Assembly (NCBI GenBank): GCA_029260265.1
Contig: JAJDDO010000024.1
Span: forward strand, 1,092,228-1,156,227
Origin: Phycisphaerales bacterium
GTDB taxonomy: Bacteria; Planctomycetota; Phycisphaerae; Phycisphaerales; UBA1924
Direction: 5' to 3'
Length of the DNA: 64,000 bases
In this document: positions 36,638-45,888 of the stretch, in pieces
Layout of the letters: each line of letters starts with the position of its first letter
Numbering within the stretch: the first letter of the stretch is position 1
Program-made: the position numbers and the translations under genes
The notes under the pieces: model-generated
The model's input: only the letters and a program-made list of their open reading frames with translations
Databases searched by the model: none
Told to the model about the DNA's origin: nothing

Positions 36638-37300
36638 ATGCGACATCGCAAAGCCGGATTCAAACTGGGGCGCACAACAGCGCATCGTCAAGCAATGCTC
36701 CGCAATATGGCGGCCAGCCTGTTCGAGCACGGACAGATCACCACCACGATCCCCAAAGCAAAGGCGCTTCAGCCGTTTGTAGAAAAGATCGTGACCAAAG
36801 CCAAGAAGGGCGATCTGCATAACCGCCGGATGGTCATTAAAATGCTCGGGCAAGACCGACGAGCGTTCGCATGGTCACACCTGCCTGCAGGTGCAACCGA
36901 TGAGCAACGCGAGCAGGTCGAAGAGCAACGCGAGTTTGTCCAGGGGTTCTTTGATATCCCTGGCACCGATGAGCTCGAACGGAACCGCTACGGCGAGATC
37001 CGCAAGGCACCAAGAATCGTTCGGCATATCTTTGATAATGTCGCGCCACGATTCATGGATCGCTCCGGCGGATACACCCGCATCGTCAAGCTCGGGCGTC
37101 ATCGCTTGGGCGACGCGGCGCCTCTTTGCATCATCCAGTTTGTTGGCAATGAGGAAGGTCCCGAAATCGGCGGGCAGCCGAGTACCCGCCGACGCACCGC
37201 CGATAAGCGGACCGCGTTTGCTGCCAAGCTCCGTAAGGACACCGCCAAGTCAGACCCTGCGCCAGCTGCAGCATCTGACGAGGGTGCATCCGAAGAGTAA
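36638..37300 (+). CDS. rplQ: 50S ribosomal protein L17 with insertion and tail
   Basis: A 220-residue bL17 (usually about 120). The family start RHRKAGFKLGRTTAHRQAML is clear, as is GGYTRIVKLGRHRLGDAAPL. Between them, residues about 75-130 (HLPAGATDEQREQ ... ELERNRYGEI) are an insertion, and after about residue 175 comes an Ala/Glu-rich tail (APAAASDEGASEE). Last gene of the cluster, followed by a terminator. Confidence 0.94.
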   Translation: MRHRKAGFKLGRTTAHRQAMLRNMAASLFEHGQITTTIPKAKALQPFVEKIVTKAKKGDLHNRRMVIKMLGQDRRAFAWSHLPAGATDEQREQVEEQREFVQGFFDIPGTDELERNRYGEIRKAPRIVRHIFDNVAPRFMDRSGGYTRIVKLGRHRLGDAAPLCIIQFVGNEEGPEIGGQPSTRRRTADKRTAFAAKLRKDTAKSDPAPAAASDEGASEE

Positions 37301-37329
37301 TCGATCGGGTGACGAACAAAGAAACCAAG

Positions 37330-37358
37330 ATGCCGCTCGTTTCCGGGCGGCATTTTTT
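37330..37358 (+). terminator. Intrinsic terminator ending the ribosomal cluster
   Basis: A 10-base stem (ATGCCGCTCG / CGGGCGGCAT, one G-T pair), loop TTTC, then TTTTTT. It lies 30 bases after the rplQ stop. Confidence 0.9.
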
Positions 37359-37381
37359 CTGCGCCCTGTCTACGATCGGTC

Positions 37382-38416
37382 ATGCTAAAAGCACTCAACA
37401 ATGTCGAAACAGAGGGGCTCCGGGCGATCACGGATGCGAAGGATGCCGAGGCTCTCGAGGCGTGGCGAATCGCATACATCGGGCCGAAGGGCAAGATTCG
37501 CGCGGTGATGCCCATGATGAAGGATGTCCCCGCCGATCAGAAGGCAGCAGTTGGCAAGCGGCTCAATGAAGTCAAATCCTCGCTCGAAGCCGCATTCGAA
37601 GCAATGGGCTCTAAGCCCGGCGCCTCGGCGAGCGTGAATCCGGGACCGATGCTTGATATGACCGAGCCGGGTGTGATTGATTCCAAAGTTCTTGGTCGCC
37701 GCCATATCATTCCCCGAGTCCGCGATGAGCTTGTCGAGATCTTTGCTCGTTTGGGCTTTGAGGTCGCCCAGGGTCCAGAGCTCGAAGACGATGAGCACAA
37801 CTTTGTGAAGCTGAACATCCCACCCGCGCATCCGGCTCGCGATCCGATTGATAATTTTTATGTTGACGATCCCGCTGAGGCGGACAAGCCGCGGATGCTC
37901 AGATCACAGACTTCGACGGTGCAGATCCGCACAATGGAGCGGATGCTCGCGGAGGGCGGCACGCCTCCGGTGAAGATCGTTTCCCCCGGGCGCGTCTACC
38001 GCCCGGATACGGTTGATGCGACGCATTCATTCATGTTCCATCAGATCGAGGGTCTGTACATTGATCGTGGCGTGTCGATGTCGGATCTGAAATCGACCCT
38101 GCTCCAGTTTGCACACGCGTACTTTGGAGAGGATGCCGAGATCCGGCTCCGCCCGAGTTTCTTCCCGTTTACTGAGCCGAGCGCAGAGTTCGATATGATG
38201 ATCGCGCTCAAGCCCGACGAACCGGCGCAGTGGGTCGAGCTCGGCGGGTGCGGAATGGTGGATCCAAATGTGCTCAGCGCGTGCGGGCTTGATCCCGAAG
38301 AGTGGACCGGGTTTGCGTTCGGCTTTGGTATCGAACGCATCGCAATGGGCAAGTACGGCATCCCGGATATCCGAATGCTCTATGAGAACGATGTTCGATT
38401 TTTGCAGAGGGTCTGA
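37382..38416 (+). CDS. pheS: Phenylalanyl-tRNA synthetase alpha subunit
   Basis: A 344-residue class II synthetase subunit that charges tRNA-Phe with PheT. Seen: YIGPKGKIRAVM in the N-terminal coiled coil, LGFEVAQGPELEDDEHNF, motif 2 region GRVYRPDTVDATHSFMFHQIEG split over substrate contacts, and motif 3 GFAFGFGIERIAM. It begins only 23 bases after the T run of the preceding terminator, so its leader must be very short. pheT is not adjacent. Confidence 0.96.
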   Translation: MLKALNNVETEGLRAITDAKDAEALEAWRIAYIGPKGKIRAVMPMMKDVPADQKAAVGKRLNEVKSSLEAAFEAMGSKPGASASVNPGPMLDMTEPGVIDSKVLGRRHIIPRVRDELVEIFARLGFEVAQGPELEDDEHNFVKLNIPPAHPARDPIDNFYVDDPAEADKPRMLRSQTSTVQIRTMERMLAEGGTPPVKIVSPGRVYRPDTVDATHSFMFHQIEGLYIDRGVSMSDLKSTLLQFAHAYFGEDAEIRLRPSFFPFTEPSAEFDMMIALKPDEPAQWVELGGCGMVDPNVLSACGLDPEEWTGFAFGFGIERIAMGKYGIPDIRMLYENDVRFLQRV

Positions 38417-38439
38417 TCGCGGCGAACGGAGTGTGCTGT

Positions 38440-39051
38440 ATGAATGATGAATCGGCATCAGCTGGTCAGGCACGCCAGGTGCAATGGGATCCGAGCAAGC
38501 ATCTGCCTCAAAGGAGACCCGGGTGGCCCACTGCGGTTGGGATCGTGTTCACGATTTACGCATCGCTTGGATTGATTGGTGGCATCCTTGGCATGATCAT
38601 GCTGAAACTCAGTGCTTCGTCGAACTTGTGGCAGCTCGACGGAGAGCCGCTGCCCCCAAGCATGGCGTTCGGACCACTGGCGGTTGCTCTGGGTGCACTC
38701 GGTATTTTGCTTTCGATTTTCCTGCTCTATTCTTCGCTTATGCTGCTTGCCCGCCGAAAAAACGCACGCGGGTTGTTCATCACTTACGGCATCATGCTGC
38801 TTCTGTTCGCCGCTCTCAGGGTTGCTTATGGGATACACATGATCGCAGAGATGCGGCGATGGTCTCGGGAGAATCCGGATAGCATGTTCGCTCAGGGCTT
38901 TGATCCGATGTCAAACAACATTCAGTCCTTTGCCCAGACAGCTGGTATTGTCATCGGCTTTGTATTCACATTTTCGATCGCTTTGTTTGTGCTGATCTGG
39001 TTTGGGAAGGTGAAAACAAAGCCAGAACACTATACTGGCAAATCGGTTTGA
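38440..39051 (+). CDS. Membrane protein of unknown function, four helices
   Basis: A 203-residue protein with four hydrophobic segments: about residues 30-55 (GIVFTIYASLGLIGGILGMI), 75-100, 110-135 and 165-190. The N-terminal 25 residues are polar. GGAG eight bases before ATG 38440. No motif points to a function. It starts 24 bases after pheS and ends 14 bases before the convergent amylase gene. Confidence 0.7.
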   Translation: MNDESASAGQARQVQWDPSKHLPQRRPGWPTAVGIVFTIYASLGLIGGILGMIMLKLSASSNLWQLDGEPLPPSMAFGPLAVALGALGILLSIFLLYSSLMLLARRKNARGLFITYGIMLLLFAALRVAYGIHMIAEMRRWSRENPDSMFAQGFDPMSNNIQSFAQTAGIVIGFVFTFSIALFVLIWFGKVKTKPEHYTGKSV

Positions 39052-39064
39052 ACCGTTGGCTATG

Positions 39065-41818
39065 TTACGGGCACCCCGCATTAAACTCGGCGAGGTACGC
39101 GAATACATCTTGCAGATTGAACACGCCGAACGGGGCGGAAAGGTCCGCGGATGGATCCTGTGCGTTGAACAGCGTGAGATAAGCAAAGACATCCTGCAGG
39201 TTCAAGGTGCCTTCGCCCGTGATATCTGCAGGGCATAGATTGATATTGACGGTCTCGGTTAAGATGGTCGCGTTGCCCGATTCTTCGATTGCGACGACTG
39301 TAATCTCGTGAGGGCCGTGAGACAGGTTCTGGTCAAATGTATAGTGGTATTCGTCTCGGTCGTAAGGCGTCACCTGATTGAAGATGCTGATCTCGTCCAG
39401 CGGATCAACACCCGCATCAAGATCGAGGAACATGTGCATCGAGCGTGTTGTGCGATCATTGGTGAGGACGGTAAACGAAGGCGAGTCATCCGCGATCGTG
39501 GTGTTCGCTTCGACAAGGGTGATATCCGGCGATTCACGGTCGATGTAGATCACCTTGCGGACTTCGCGGAAGATGGGTGTCGTCCCAGGATTGCGATGCC
39601 GGAATACAATCACGCTGAGGTAGTGCAGCCCCTCATCCATCGTGGTTGCGTCGATCACCTGGCGGTAGAGCCCGAAGCTCGATCCGGAGTTGAACATTGG
39701 AGCGTTGGCCGTGATGAACTCTTCGTATCCGCCGATGACCGATGTCAGAGGCGAGATGTCAATGAACCCGTTCCCGTTCCAATCCCGATTCCGTTGATCG
39801 AAAGCAAAGAGGGCATTGTCGTCGGTATTGGGATCGAGCGCATCGCCCGCGGCGGTCTGCACGCGGATCTCGAATGAATCCCCGGTCACAACTTGGATCT
39901 CGTTGATCCTTTGGAGATCATCCGGGTAGTTGATCGGGTCGGGGGCGATGGTGCCGTCCTGACCAATAAAGGTGACAGCGGCGTCTGGCAATGCCTCCGC
40001 GTAGACCACATACCCCTTGCCGTGTTCAGTGGAGCCTGTTTTGTTGTTGGGGACCTTGAGCGTTATTGATCCGCCGGCACCCACGATGATCGTCTCGGGA
40101 ATGTCGTTGCTGGGGTCAACCACCGGATCGGCAGCGTTGCCGGTCATCTCGTGGATCCTCGTGCCTTGTGGGTAGGAGGTGTTAACGGTTACGGTCTGGA
40201 ATCCTGCATCGAATCGGTCGTTGGTGGCAACGACACAGTTGCTCTGCCCGTTGAGCGCACGCTCGTAGACGAGCACATCGCCGATTGAGCTATTGAGCTG
40301 GAAGTATTGTCCGTGGGCGACTTGATTGCGGAGTTGGACGAGCGTGGTCATCGTATTGTCAAGCATCTGCGATGAGCCATCCCAGCCGAGCGCCATCGGC
40401 GATCCTTCGCGTGGGAAGAACCCGGATGACCGCTGCCCGATTCCCCGAGCGTTGTGGTACACAATCGTGCGCCCTGGGCGCATCAGCATGTACGCGTGCA
40501 TCTGGTACCCCTGCTGGCGAGCGGTGGGGAACGGCGGCGCAGAGTGCCCGCCGCCGGCAGATCCATTATCGTGGCTAAACACATGGTTCATGCCGGAAGA
40601 TCCATTGATCAGCCCATCGTCAGCCGCATCCAGATGCCCCGAATCGGTGTTCGATTGGATACTTGCCCAACTGCTCAGCCCCCCGGCATTGAGCAGGTCG
40701 CGAAGCCTCGCAGCTCCTTGGATATCGAGGGAATCGCGGTTGGCAAAGCTGTCGTGGCGCATCTGGTTATTGAGCATGTCGAAGTTGCCGGAGACATTCT
40801 CGCCGAAGGTGAACGGATTGACCATCTGGCCGTATGGGTTCTCGCGGGCGAGATGGATCGAAGCATCAAAGAAGGTATCCCAGAACCACGAAGGCGTATG
40901 TTTATGGGCATCGAGCCTGAACCCATCGACACCGACATCCTGGATCATCCATTGAGCCCATCGCATGAGCATCCCGGTGGCATTATCCGTGACCGGGTCG
41001 CCGTTGAGCGGAGTCGCCGAGTTGAATGGGTAGCGTGTGAACGGCGTGGTGCCAGGATTGCGGCTTGTCCCCGGGTTCGTGAAAACATCTGGAGAAAGAA
41101 GCTGATCCGGATAGAACCTCGAGTTTGATGGATCAGGGATATTGAACAGCGTGCCGCCTGGGATATTGAGCGGGTCGCTCGCATCGACAGGTTGACGGAT
41201 GAAGTTGTTGACCGATTCTTGTGCGATATCAACAAGCGCAACGAGATCGCCCGCATGCAGATCGTAGTTCGAGCCGCCGGGGTTCTCTGATTGAAGATAA
41301 CCCGCGCCGTTCCCGCCGTGGAAATCGCCCCAGTTATCGAGCGGGAGTTTGTCGCGGGGTGGCGACTCGCGTGGGATCCAGAATCCGGGGTACCCGCCTT
41401 GGGCGAGGAACGCATCGGAAGTCGTCCGCCCAGAGTTGTGATTGAATATGGCGTCGATATAGACCTCGGCTCCGCTCATGTGCAACTCGTCGACCATCGC
41501 ACGAAACGATGCCTCGGTGCCGTAGGTCGTGCGGGCACGCGAGCTCGAAGTCGCCAATATCGGGGGCTGCCCGAGATCAAAGCGATTGAACGGGTCATAC
41601 CCTGGGCTGAGGAATGAAGAGGTCTTCGAGATCGGAGGCAACCAAACCGCGTCATATCCGCTGATGAACAAGTCCGGTGAGCGGCGTTCAATTTCGTCCC
41701 ACTCTGATTCAAACCATTGCAGATAGGTCCGTGAGTCTTGGGCGGATGCCGGTATGCCCACGCCGCAGAGAGCGATGAACACACTTGTGCGGAGAAGAAG
41801 TTGATTGGTGCTGAACAT
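39065..41818 (-). CDS. Secreted GH13 alpha-amylase with GC-type dockerin tail
   Basis: A 917-residue exported enzyme. Signal peptide at 1-28 (LLLRTSVFIALCGVGIPASA). The GH13 catalytic blocks are region I YIDAIFNHN, region II VDGFRLDAHKH (nucleophile Asp), region III FGENVSG (acid/base Glu) and region IV VFSHDNG. After about residue 600 come beta-rich segments, then a C-terminal pair of NLQDVFAYL modules, the second ending FNAGCP. That tail is the planctomycete GC-type dockerin, thought to act in surface anchoring or sorting. ATG 41818 is chosen because the signal peptide starts there; the frame runs 64 codons further upstream without similarity. Divergent from the GH31 gene. Confidence 0.92.
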   Translation of the reverse strand: MFSTNQLLLRTSVFIALCGVGIPASAQDSRTYLQWFESEWDEIERRSPDLFISGYDAVWLPPISKTSSFLSPGYDPFNRFDLGQPPILATSSSRARTTYGTEASFRAMVDELHMSGAEVYIDAIFNHNSGRTTSDAFLAQGGYPGFWIPRESPPRDKLPLDNWGDFHGGNGAGYLQSENPGGSNYDLHAGDLVALVDIAQESVNNFIRQPVDASDPLNIPGGTLFNIPDPSNSRFYPDQLLSPDVFTNPGTSRNPGTTPFTRYPFNSATPLNGDPVTDNATGMLMRWAQWMIQDVGVDGFRLDAHKHTPSWFWDTFFDASIHLARENPYGQMVNPFTFGENVSGNFDMLNNQMRHDSFANRDSLDIQGAARLRDLLNAGGLSSWASIQSNTDSGHLDAADDGLINGSSGMNHVFSHDNGSAGGGHSAPPFPTARQQGYQMHAYMLMRPGRTIVYHNARGIGQRSSGFFPREGSPMALGWDGSSQMLDNTMTTLVQLRNQVAHGQYFQLNSSIGDVLVYERALNGQSNCVVATNDRFDAGFQTVTVNTSYPQGTRIHEMTGNAADPVVDPSNDIPETIIVGAGGSITLKVPNNKTGSTEHGKGYVVYAEALPDAAVTFIGQDGTIAPDPINYPDDLQRINEIQVVTGDSFEIRVQTAAGDALDPNTDDNALFAFDQRNRDWNGNGFIDISPLTSVIGGYEEFITANAPMFNSGSSFGLYRQVIDATTMDEGLHYLSVIVFRHRNPGTTPIFREVRKVIYIDRESPDITLVEANTTIADDSPSFTVLTNDRTTRSMHMFLDLDAGVDPLDEISIFNQVTPYDRDEYHYTFDQNLSHGPHEITVVAIEESGNATILTETVNINLCPADITGEGTLNLQDVFAYLTLFNAQDPSADLSAPFGVFNLQDVFAYLAEFNAGCP

Positions 41819-42030
41819 ATGCAGGGTCTCGTTTTGTTCGGATTGAGGTGTGTCAGGGGATATCGGCTTGGTCACATTATGACCGATTTTCATGGGATTG
41901 TGAATGCACTTTCGTGCAAGAATACGGTAAAATCGCACAATCTTTTTCGTGATGGTGTATCGTCCGAGAAAATTGAGCCATAAGTCTGCTGAGTTGACCT
42001 CAGAAATCACCGCTCGAACCTGGAGCCCGT
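41819..42030. promoter_or_regulatory. Divergent control region of amylase and alpha-glucosidase genes
   Basis: 212 bases between two divergent glycoside hydrolase genes. It contains perfect inverted repeats GGTCA-catta-TGACC at 41870-41884 and CTGAG-ttgac-CTCAG at 41989-42003. Either could be an operator for a shared regulator; no regulator gene lies nearby. Confidence 0.4.
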
Positions 42031-44202
42031 ATGTTTATCAAACCTGTTTCCCGTTATGCCCTGATCGTCTTTGGCATCATCATGCTCTCGATGCAGGGCG
42101 TGCTGCACGCCGCCCCGGTTGCCGAGGTGATCGGCGACGGGATTGTCCGTTTTGACGCCTCGCCCGAAGCCGCCGACAACCGCCGCCCCTCGTTCGCACT
42201 TCAGAGGGCATTGCCTGGTATCGGGTCTGTTGAGGTCTCAAACCTACCGGTCGTGCCCAAGTTCTTTGTTGCCGACTCCGGGCGGAGCGCCGTGACGATC
42301 AGTATTGGTCCGGGCACGAGCTTGTATGGCACCGGCGAGTGCGCCGGGCCGCTGCTCCGCAATGGGTTCGTCACCGAAGCCTGGAATCATGATGCGTTCG
42401 GCTACGGGCTTGATGCCAAGAATCTCTACACCTCGCACCCTTGGGTGCTCGCGGTGCGTGCCGACGGGAGCGCCTACGGGATCCTTGCGGATACGACGGA
42501 GAAATGCGAGATTGATCTCCGCGATGGGATCACTTTTCGGGCTGAAGGCCCAGAGTTTTCGGTGATTGTGATCGATCGAGAATCGCCTCAAGCAGTGATG
42601 AAGGGCTTGGGCGAGTTGACGGGAACGATCGCGATGCCGCCAAAATGGGCGGTCGGATATCATCAATGCCGGTACTCGTACAACCCAGATTCGCGGGTCA
42701 AAGAGGTGGCCATGGAGTTTCGCAATCGTCGGCTTCCAGCGGATGTGATCTGGATGGACATTGATTACATGAACGGATACAGGGTCTTCACCTTTGACGA
42801 TGAACAGTTCCCAGACCCCGCAGGTCTCAACGAGTGGCTCGATACGATCGGGTTCTCGAATGTCTGGATGATCGATCCGGGTGTTAAAAGAGAAGAAGGC
42901 TATTTCGTGTATGACTCGGGCGAGGAGTTGGATGTTTGGACCAAGAACGCGAAGGGTGAGACCTTCACCGGGGAAGTTTGGCCGGGCGTTTGTGTGTTCC
43001 CCGACTATTTCAACAAGGATGTCCGCTCGTGGTGGAGCGGGTTGTACGAGGATTTCATGGCACTCGGAATCGACGGCGTGTGGAATGACATGAATGAGCC
43101 CGCGGTGTTCAATGTGAAATCCAAGACCATGCCTGAAGACAACATCCATCATGCCGACGAGCAACTCGGCGGCACCGGCACCCACGCGCGGTACCACAAT
43201 GTTTATGGCATGCAGATGATCCGAGCTACGCGTGAGGGGGTCCTTGCCACCAATCCTACCAAACGCCCGTTCGTGCTCTCGCGTGCCAACTTTATTGGTG
43301 GGCAGCGGTACGGCGCAACATGGACCGGGGATAACAGCGCCAACTGGGAGCATCTCGAGATGTCGATCCCGATGACCCTGAACCTGTCGCTCTCGGGGCA
43401 ACCATTCGCTGGCCCGGACATCGGCGGCTTTGCGTACAACGGTGACGGCGAACTTTTCGCAAGGTGGATGGGGTTCGGGACCCTGATGCCGTTCTCTCGT
43501 GGTCACACCGCAAAGGGCAATATCGACAAAGAGCCCTGGTCGTTTACCCCAGAGATCGAGGCAACCTGCCGAAGAGCGCTCGAACGCCGGTATCGTTTGA
43601 TGCCCTACATCTACACCCTCTTTCATGAGTCATCGGTCTCCGGGATGCCGATCGCGATGCCGACTTTCTTTGCGGATCCTGCTGACCCTGCCTTGCGGTC
43701 TGAGGATGATTCCTTCCTCTTGGGGCCGGACCTGCTTGTATCGGTGGGGGCCACGCCGGAAAGCGATCGAATGCCCGTGCTGCCGATGGCGGTCGATGGA
43801 GTCGAATGGGCGAAGTTTGATTTTCCGGACTTCGATGGGCATCCAGATTCAGAAGATGCGCACCTCCCGATCTTGCGAATCCGTCCGGGTGCGATCATCG
43901 CGACCGCGCCGGTGACCCAGTTCTTTGGAGATCGCCCGGACTCGCGTGATGAACTCACCCTGATCGTCCACCTTGATGCCAACGGCTTCGCCAGCGGCGA
44001 GTTATACGAAGACGCTGGCGAAGGGTTCGGGTACCTCGTCGGGAACTATCTGCGTACAACTTACCAAGCGACTCTTGACGGAAACTCGGTGGTTGTCCGG
44101 ATCTCTGCAGAGGATGGGCGGATGGATCGCCCGAATCGGCGAGTCCGGATCCGCGTGGTGGGCGATCATGAGTTTGATTCGGTTGAGTTTGCCAAGGATT
44201 GA
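42031..44202 (+). CDS. Secreted GH31 alpha-glucosidase
   Basis: A 723-residue family 31 glycoside hydrolase that releases glucose (or xylose) from alpha-linked ends. A signal peptide covers residues 1-28 (ALIVFGIIMLSMQGVLHAAP). The nucleophile motif is GVWNDMNEPAVF and the acid/base Asp is in GATWTGDNSANWE; VIWMDIDYMNGYRVFTFD and SLSGQPFAGPDIGGF are other family blocks. Length and layout are those of bacterial GH31 alpha-glucosidases. Together with the divergent GH13 amylase it would degrade starch-like glucans outside the cytoplasm. Confidence 0.93.
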   Translation: MFIKPVSRYALIVFGIIMLSMQGVLHAAPVAEVIGDGIVRFDASPEAADNRRPSFALQRALPGIGSVEVSNLPVVPKFFVADSGRSAVTISIGPGTSLYGTGECAGPLLRNGFVTEAWNHDAFGYGLDAKNLYTSHPWVLAVRADGSAYGILADTTEKCEIDLRDGITFRAEGPEFSVIVIDRESPQAVMKGLGELTGTIAMPPKWAVGYHQCRYSYNPDSRVKEVAMEFRNRRLPADVIWMDIDYMNGYRVFTFDDEQFPDPAGLNEWLDTIGFSNVWMIDPGVKREEGYFVYDSGEELDVWTKNAKGETFTGEVWPGVCVFPDYFNKDVRSWWSGLYEDFMALGIDGVWNDMNEPAVFNVKSKTMPEDNIHHADEQLGGTGTHARYHNVYGMQMIRATREGVLATNPTKRPFVLSRANFIGGQRYGATWTGDNSANWEHLEMSIPMTLNLSLSGQPFAGPDIGGFAYNGDGELFARWMGFGTLMPFSRGHTAKGNIDKEPWSFTPEIEATCRRALERRYRLMPYIYTLFHESSVSGMPIAMPTFFADPADPALRSEDDSFLLGPDLLVSVGATPESDRMPVLPMAVDGVEWAKFDFPDFDGHPDSEDAHLPILRIRPGAIIATAPVTQFFGDRPDSRDELTLIVHLDANGFASGELYEDAGEGFGYLVGNYLRTTYQATLDGNSVVVRISAEDGRMDRPNRRVRIRVVGDHEFDSVEFAKD

Positions 44203-44259
44203 TTGACTCTCTTGCGGCGATCCTACAAAGGGTGCCGATTCAATCCATGAATCACAGGA

Positions 44260-45858
44260 TCAAACGCCGACCGGTTTGTTTTCTTGGGTAGCCAGCGTCA
44301 GGATGTTGGTTTGGGTCATCTCCTCGCCGATCAACTCGCCGCGGATGCATCCTTCGCCCATGACCAGAATCCGATCTGAGAGCGCGAGCAACTCGGGCAT
44401 CTCAGAGGAGACGAGCAGGATCGCGAGCCCGTCTTCGGCCGCTGCGCGGATGAGTTTGTACACTTCGGCTTTGGTCCCCACATCGATCCCACGGGTAGGT
44501 TCATCAAGAAGGAGCACGCGGGTGCTTTGGGTCATCCAACGGGCGATCAAGAGCTTCTGCTGATTTCCGCCAGAGAGTTCGCCCGGTGTGGTCTGGCGGA
44601 GCGAAGCGGTTTTGATCTGGAACCTTTCGATCCGTTGTTTCACAGTATCCAACTCGGTGTTCATCCTGCGGATGCCACCGATGCCGGAAATCTCGGGCAT
44701 GATTGGCGTGATGATGTTCTCATCAATCCCGAGGTTAAAAAAAAGCCCCTGATTGCGACGATCTTCGGGCACATAGCCCAAGCCGATGCCCGCCTTGATC
44801 GCTGCACGGGTGCCCTTGCCCGCGATTTCTTTTCCGTTGACGAGGATCGAACCGGTCATTCGTTTGTCGAGCCCGAATATGGCATCAAAGAGCTCAGATC
44901 TTCCCGCCCCGACCAGCCCGCCAACACCAAGCACCTCTCCGGGATGAAGATCAAGCGAGACATCGTTGAGCTTGCCCGGCGAGTTGAGCGAGCGGACGCG
45001 GAGCCTTGGCTCACCTGCATCGACATGGTGAGCCTGGCCATCGGCGACCTGCTCGATCGCTATGCGGATCGGGCTTTTATGCGAACCGTCTTCGATCGGT
45101 TCGATCCGCCGTCCGATCATCTGCTCGACCAGCACGGGCTCGGTGATCTCTGCAACAACATTGGTGGCGACATACTTGCCGTCGCGGAGCACGCTCACCC
45201 GGTCACAGCAGGTGAAAATCTCACTCATCCGATGAGAGACATAGATTATGCAGAGCCCGTCCGCTGCGAGTTTTCGCGTGATGTTCATCAGCGTTGTGGC
45301 TTCGGATATCGAGAGCGAGCTTGTCGGCTCATCAAACACAATCACCCTGGCGTTCGTTGATCCATCAGCGCCGCGATCAAGCGAGGCTGCGATCTGGCAG
45401 ATCTGTCTTCGTCCGGGGCTGAGGTATCCGAGCGGCTTGGTCACATTGATCGTTGGGTCGAGTTGGTGAACCAATGACTCCGCGCGTAGGGTCATCTCCG
45501 CAAAGTGAACTGCACCACGCCGAGTCGGCATGTCGTGCAGGCAGAGATTCTCTGAGACCGAAAGGTTCGGGCATTGAGCAAGTTCCTGATGCACGATGCG
45601 CACACCGGCGTGGAATGCCCCGTCGAGCGAGCCGGGCTTGAGCGCTTTGCCACGGAGTGAAATGGTGCCGGTGTCTTGTTTGTGCAGCCCGGCGATGACC
45701 TTGCCGAGTGTTGATTTGCCCGCCCCGTTTTCGCCCATCAGTGCATGCACCTCGCCGGCGCGAAATGAGACCGAAACATCACTCAACGCTTGGGTTTGAC
45801 CGAAGCGTTTGGAAATGTTCTCGGCGACGAGAATAGGTTCTCTATCAGTCTCATTCAT
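44260..45858 (-). CDS. Sugar ABC transporter ATP-binding protein (RbsA/MglA type)
   Basis: A 532-residue protein with two ABC domains in tandem. The first has Walker A GENGAGKSTLGK and signature YLSPGRRQICQIAA; the second has the changed P-loop GLVGAGRSELFDA and signature LSGGNQQKLLIARW, as in ribose, galactose and xylose importers. It energises the permease at 46959-48227, with the binding protein between them. The three genes read in the same direction in the order permease, binding protein, ATPase. Confidence 0.94.
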   Translation of the reverse strand: MNETDREPILVAENISKRFGQTQALSDVSVSFRAGEVHALMGENGAGKSTLGKVIAGLHKQDTGTISLRGKALKPGSLDGAFHAGVRIVHQELAQCPNLSVSENLCLHDMPTRRGAVHFAEMTLRAESLVHQLDPTINVTKPLGYLSPGRRQICQIAASLDRGADGSTNARVIVFDEPTSSLSISEATTLMNITRKLAADGLCIIYVSHRMSEIFTCCDRVSVLRDGKYVATNVVAEITEPVLVEQMIGRRIEPIEDGSHKSPIRIAIEQVADGQAHHVDAGEPRLRVRSLNSPGKLNDVSLDLHPGEVLGVGGLVGAGRSELFDAIFGLDKRMTGSILVNGKEIAGKGTRAAIKAGIGLGYVPEDRRNQGLFFNLGIDENIITPIMPEISGIGGIRRMNTELDTVKQRIERFQIKTASLRQTTPGELSGGNQQKLLIARWMTQSTRVLLLDEPTRGIDVGTKAEVYKLIRAAAEDGLAILLVSSEMPELLALSDRILVMGEGCIRGELIGEEMTQTNILTLATQENKPVGV

Positions 45859-45888
45859 CTGTTCGTGGCGGTCCCTTTGGGGTTTGTT

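Noticed and set aside
42244..43626. Long antisense open frame (460 codons) opposite the GH31 gene
   Set aside because: It has no protein-family motif and lies fully inside a gene with clear catalytic residues; high-GC coding DNA often leaves such open frames.
44527..45360. Antisense open frame opposite the sugar ABC ATPase
   Set aside because: No motif and no ribosome site; the ATPase on the other strand has all its expected motifs.
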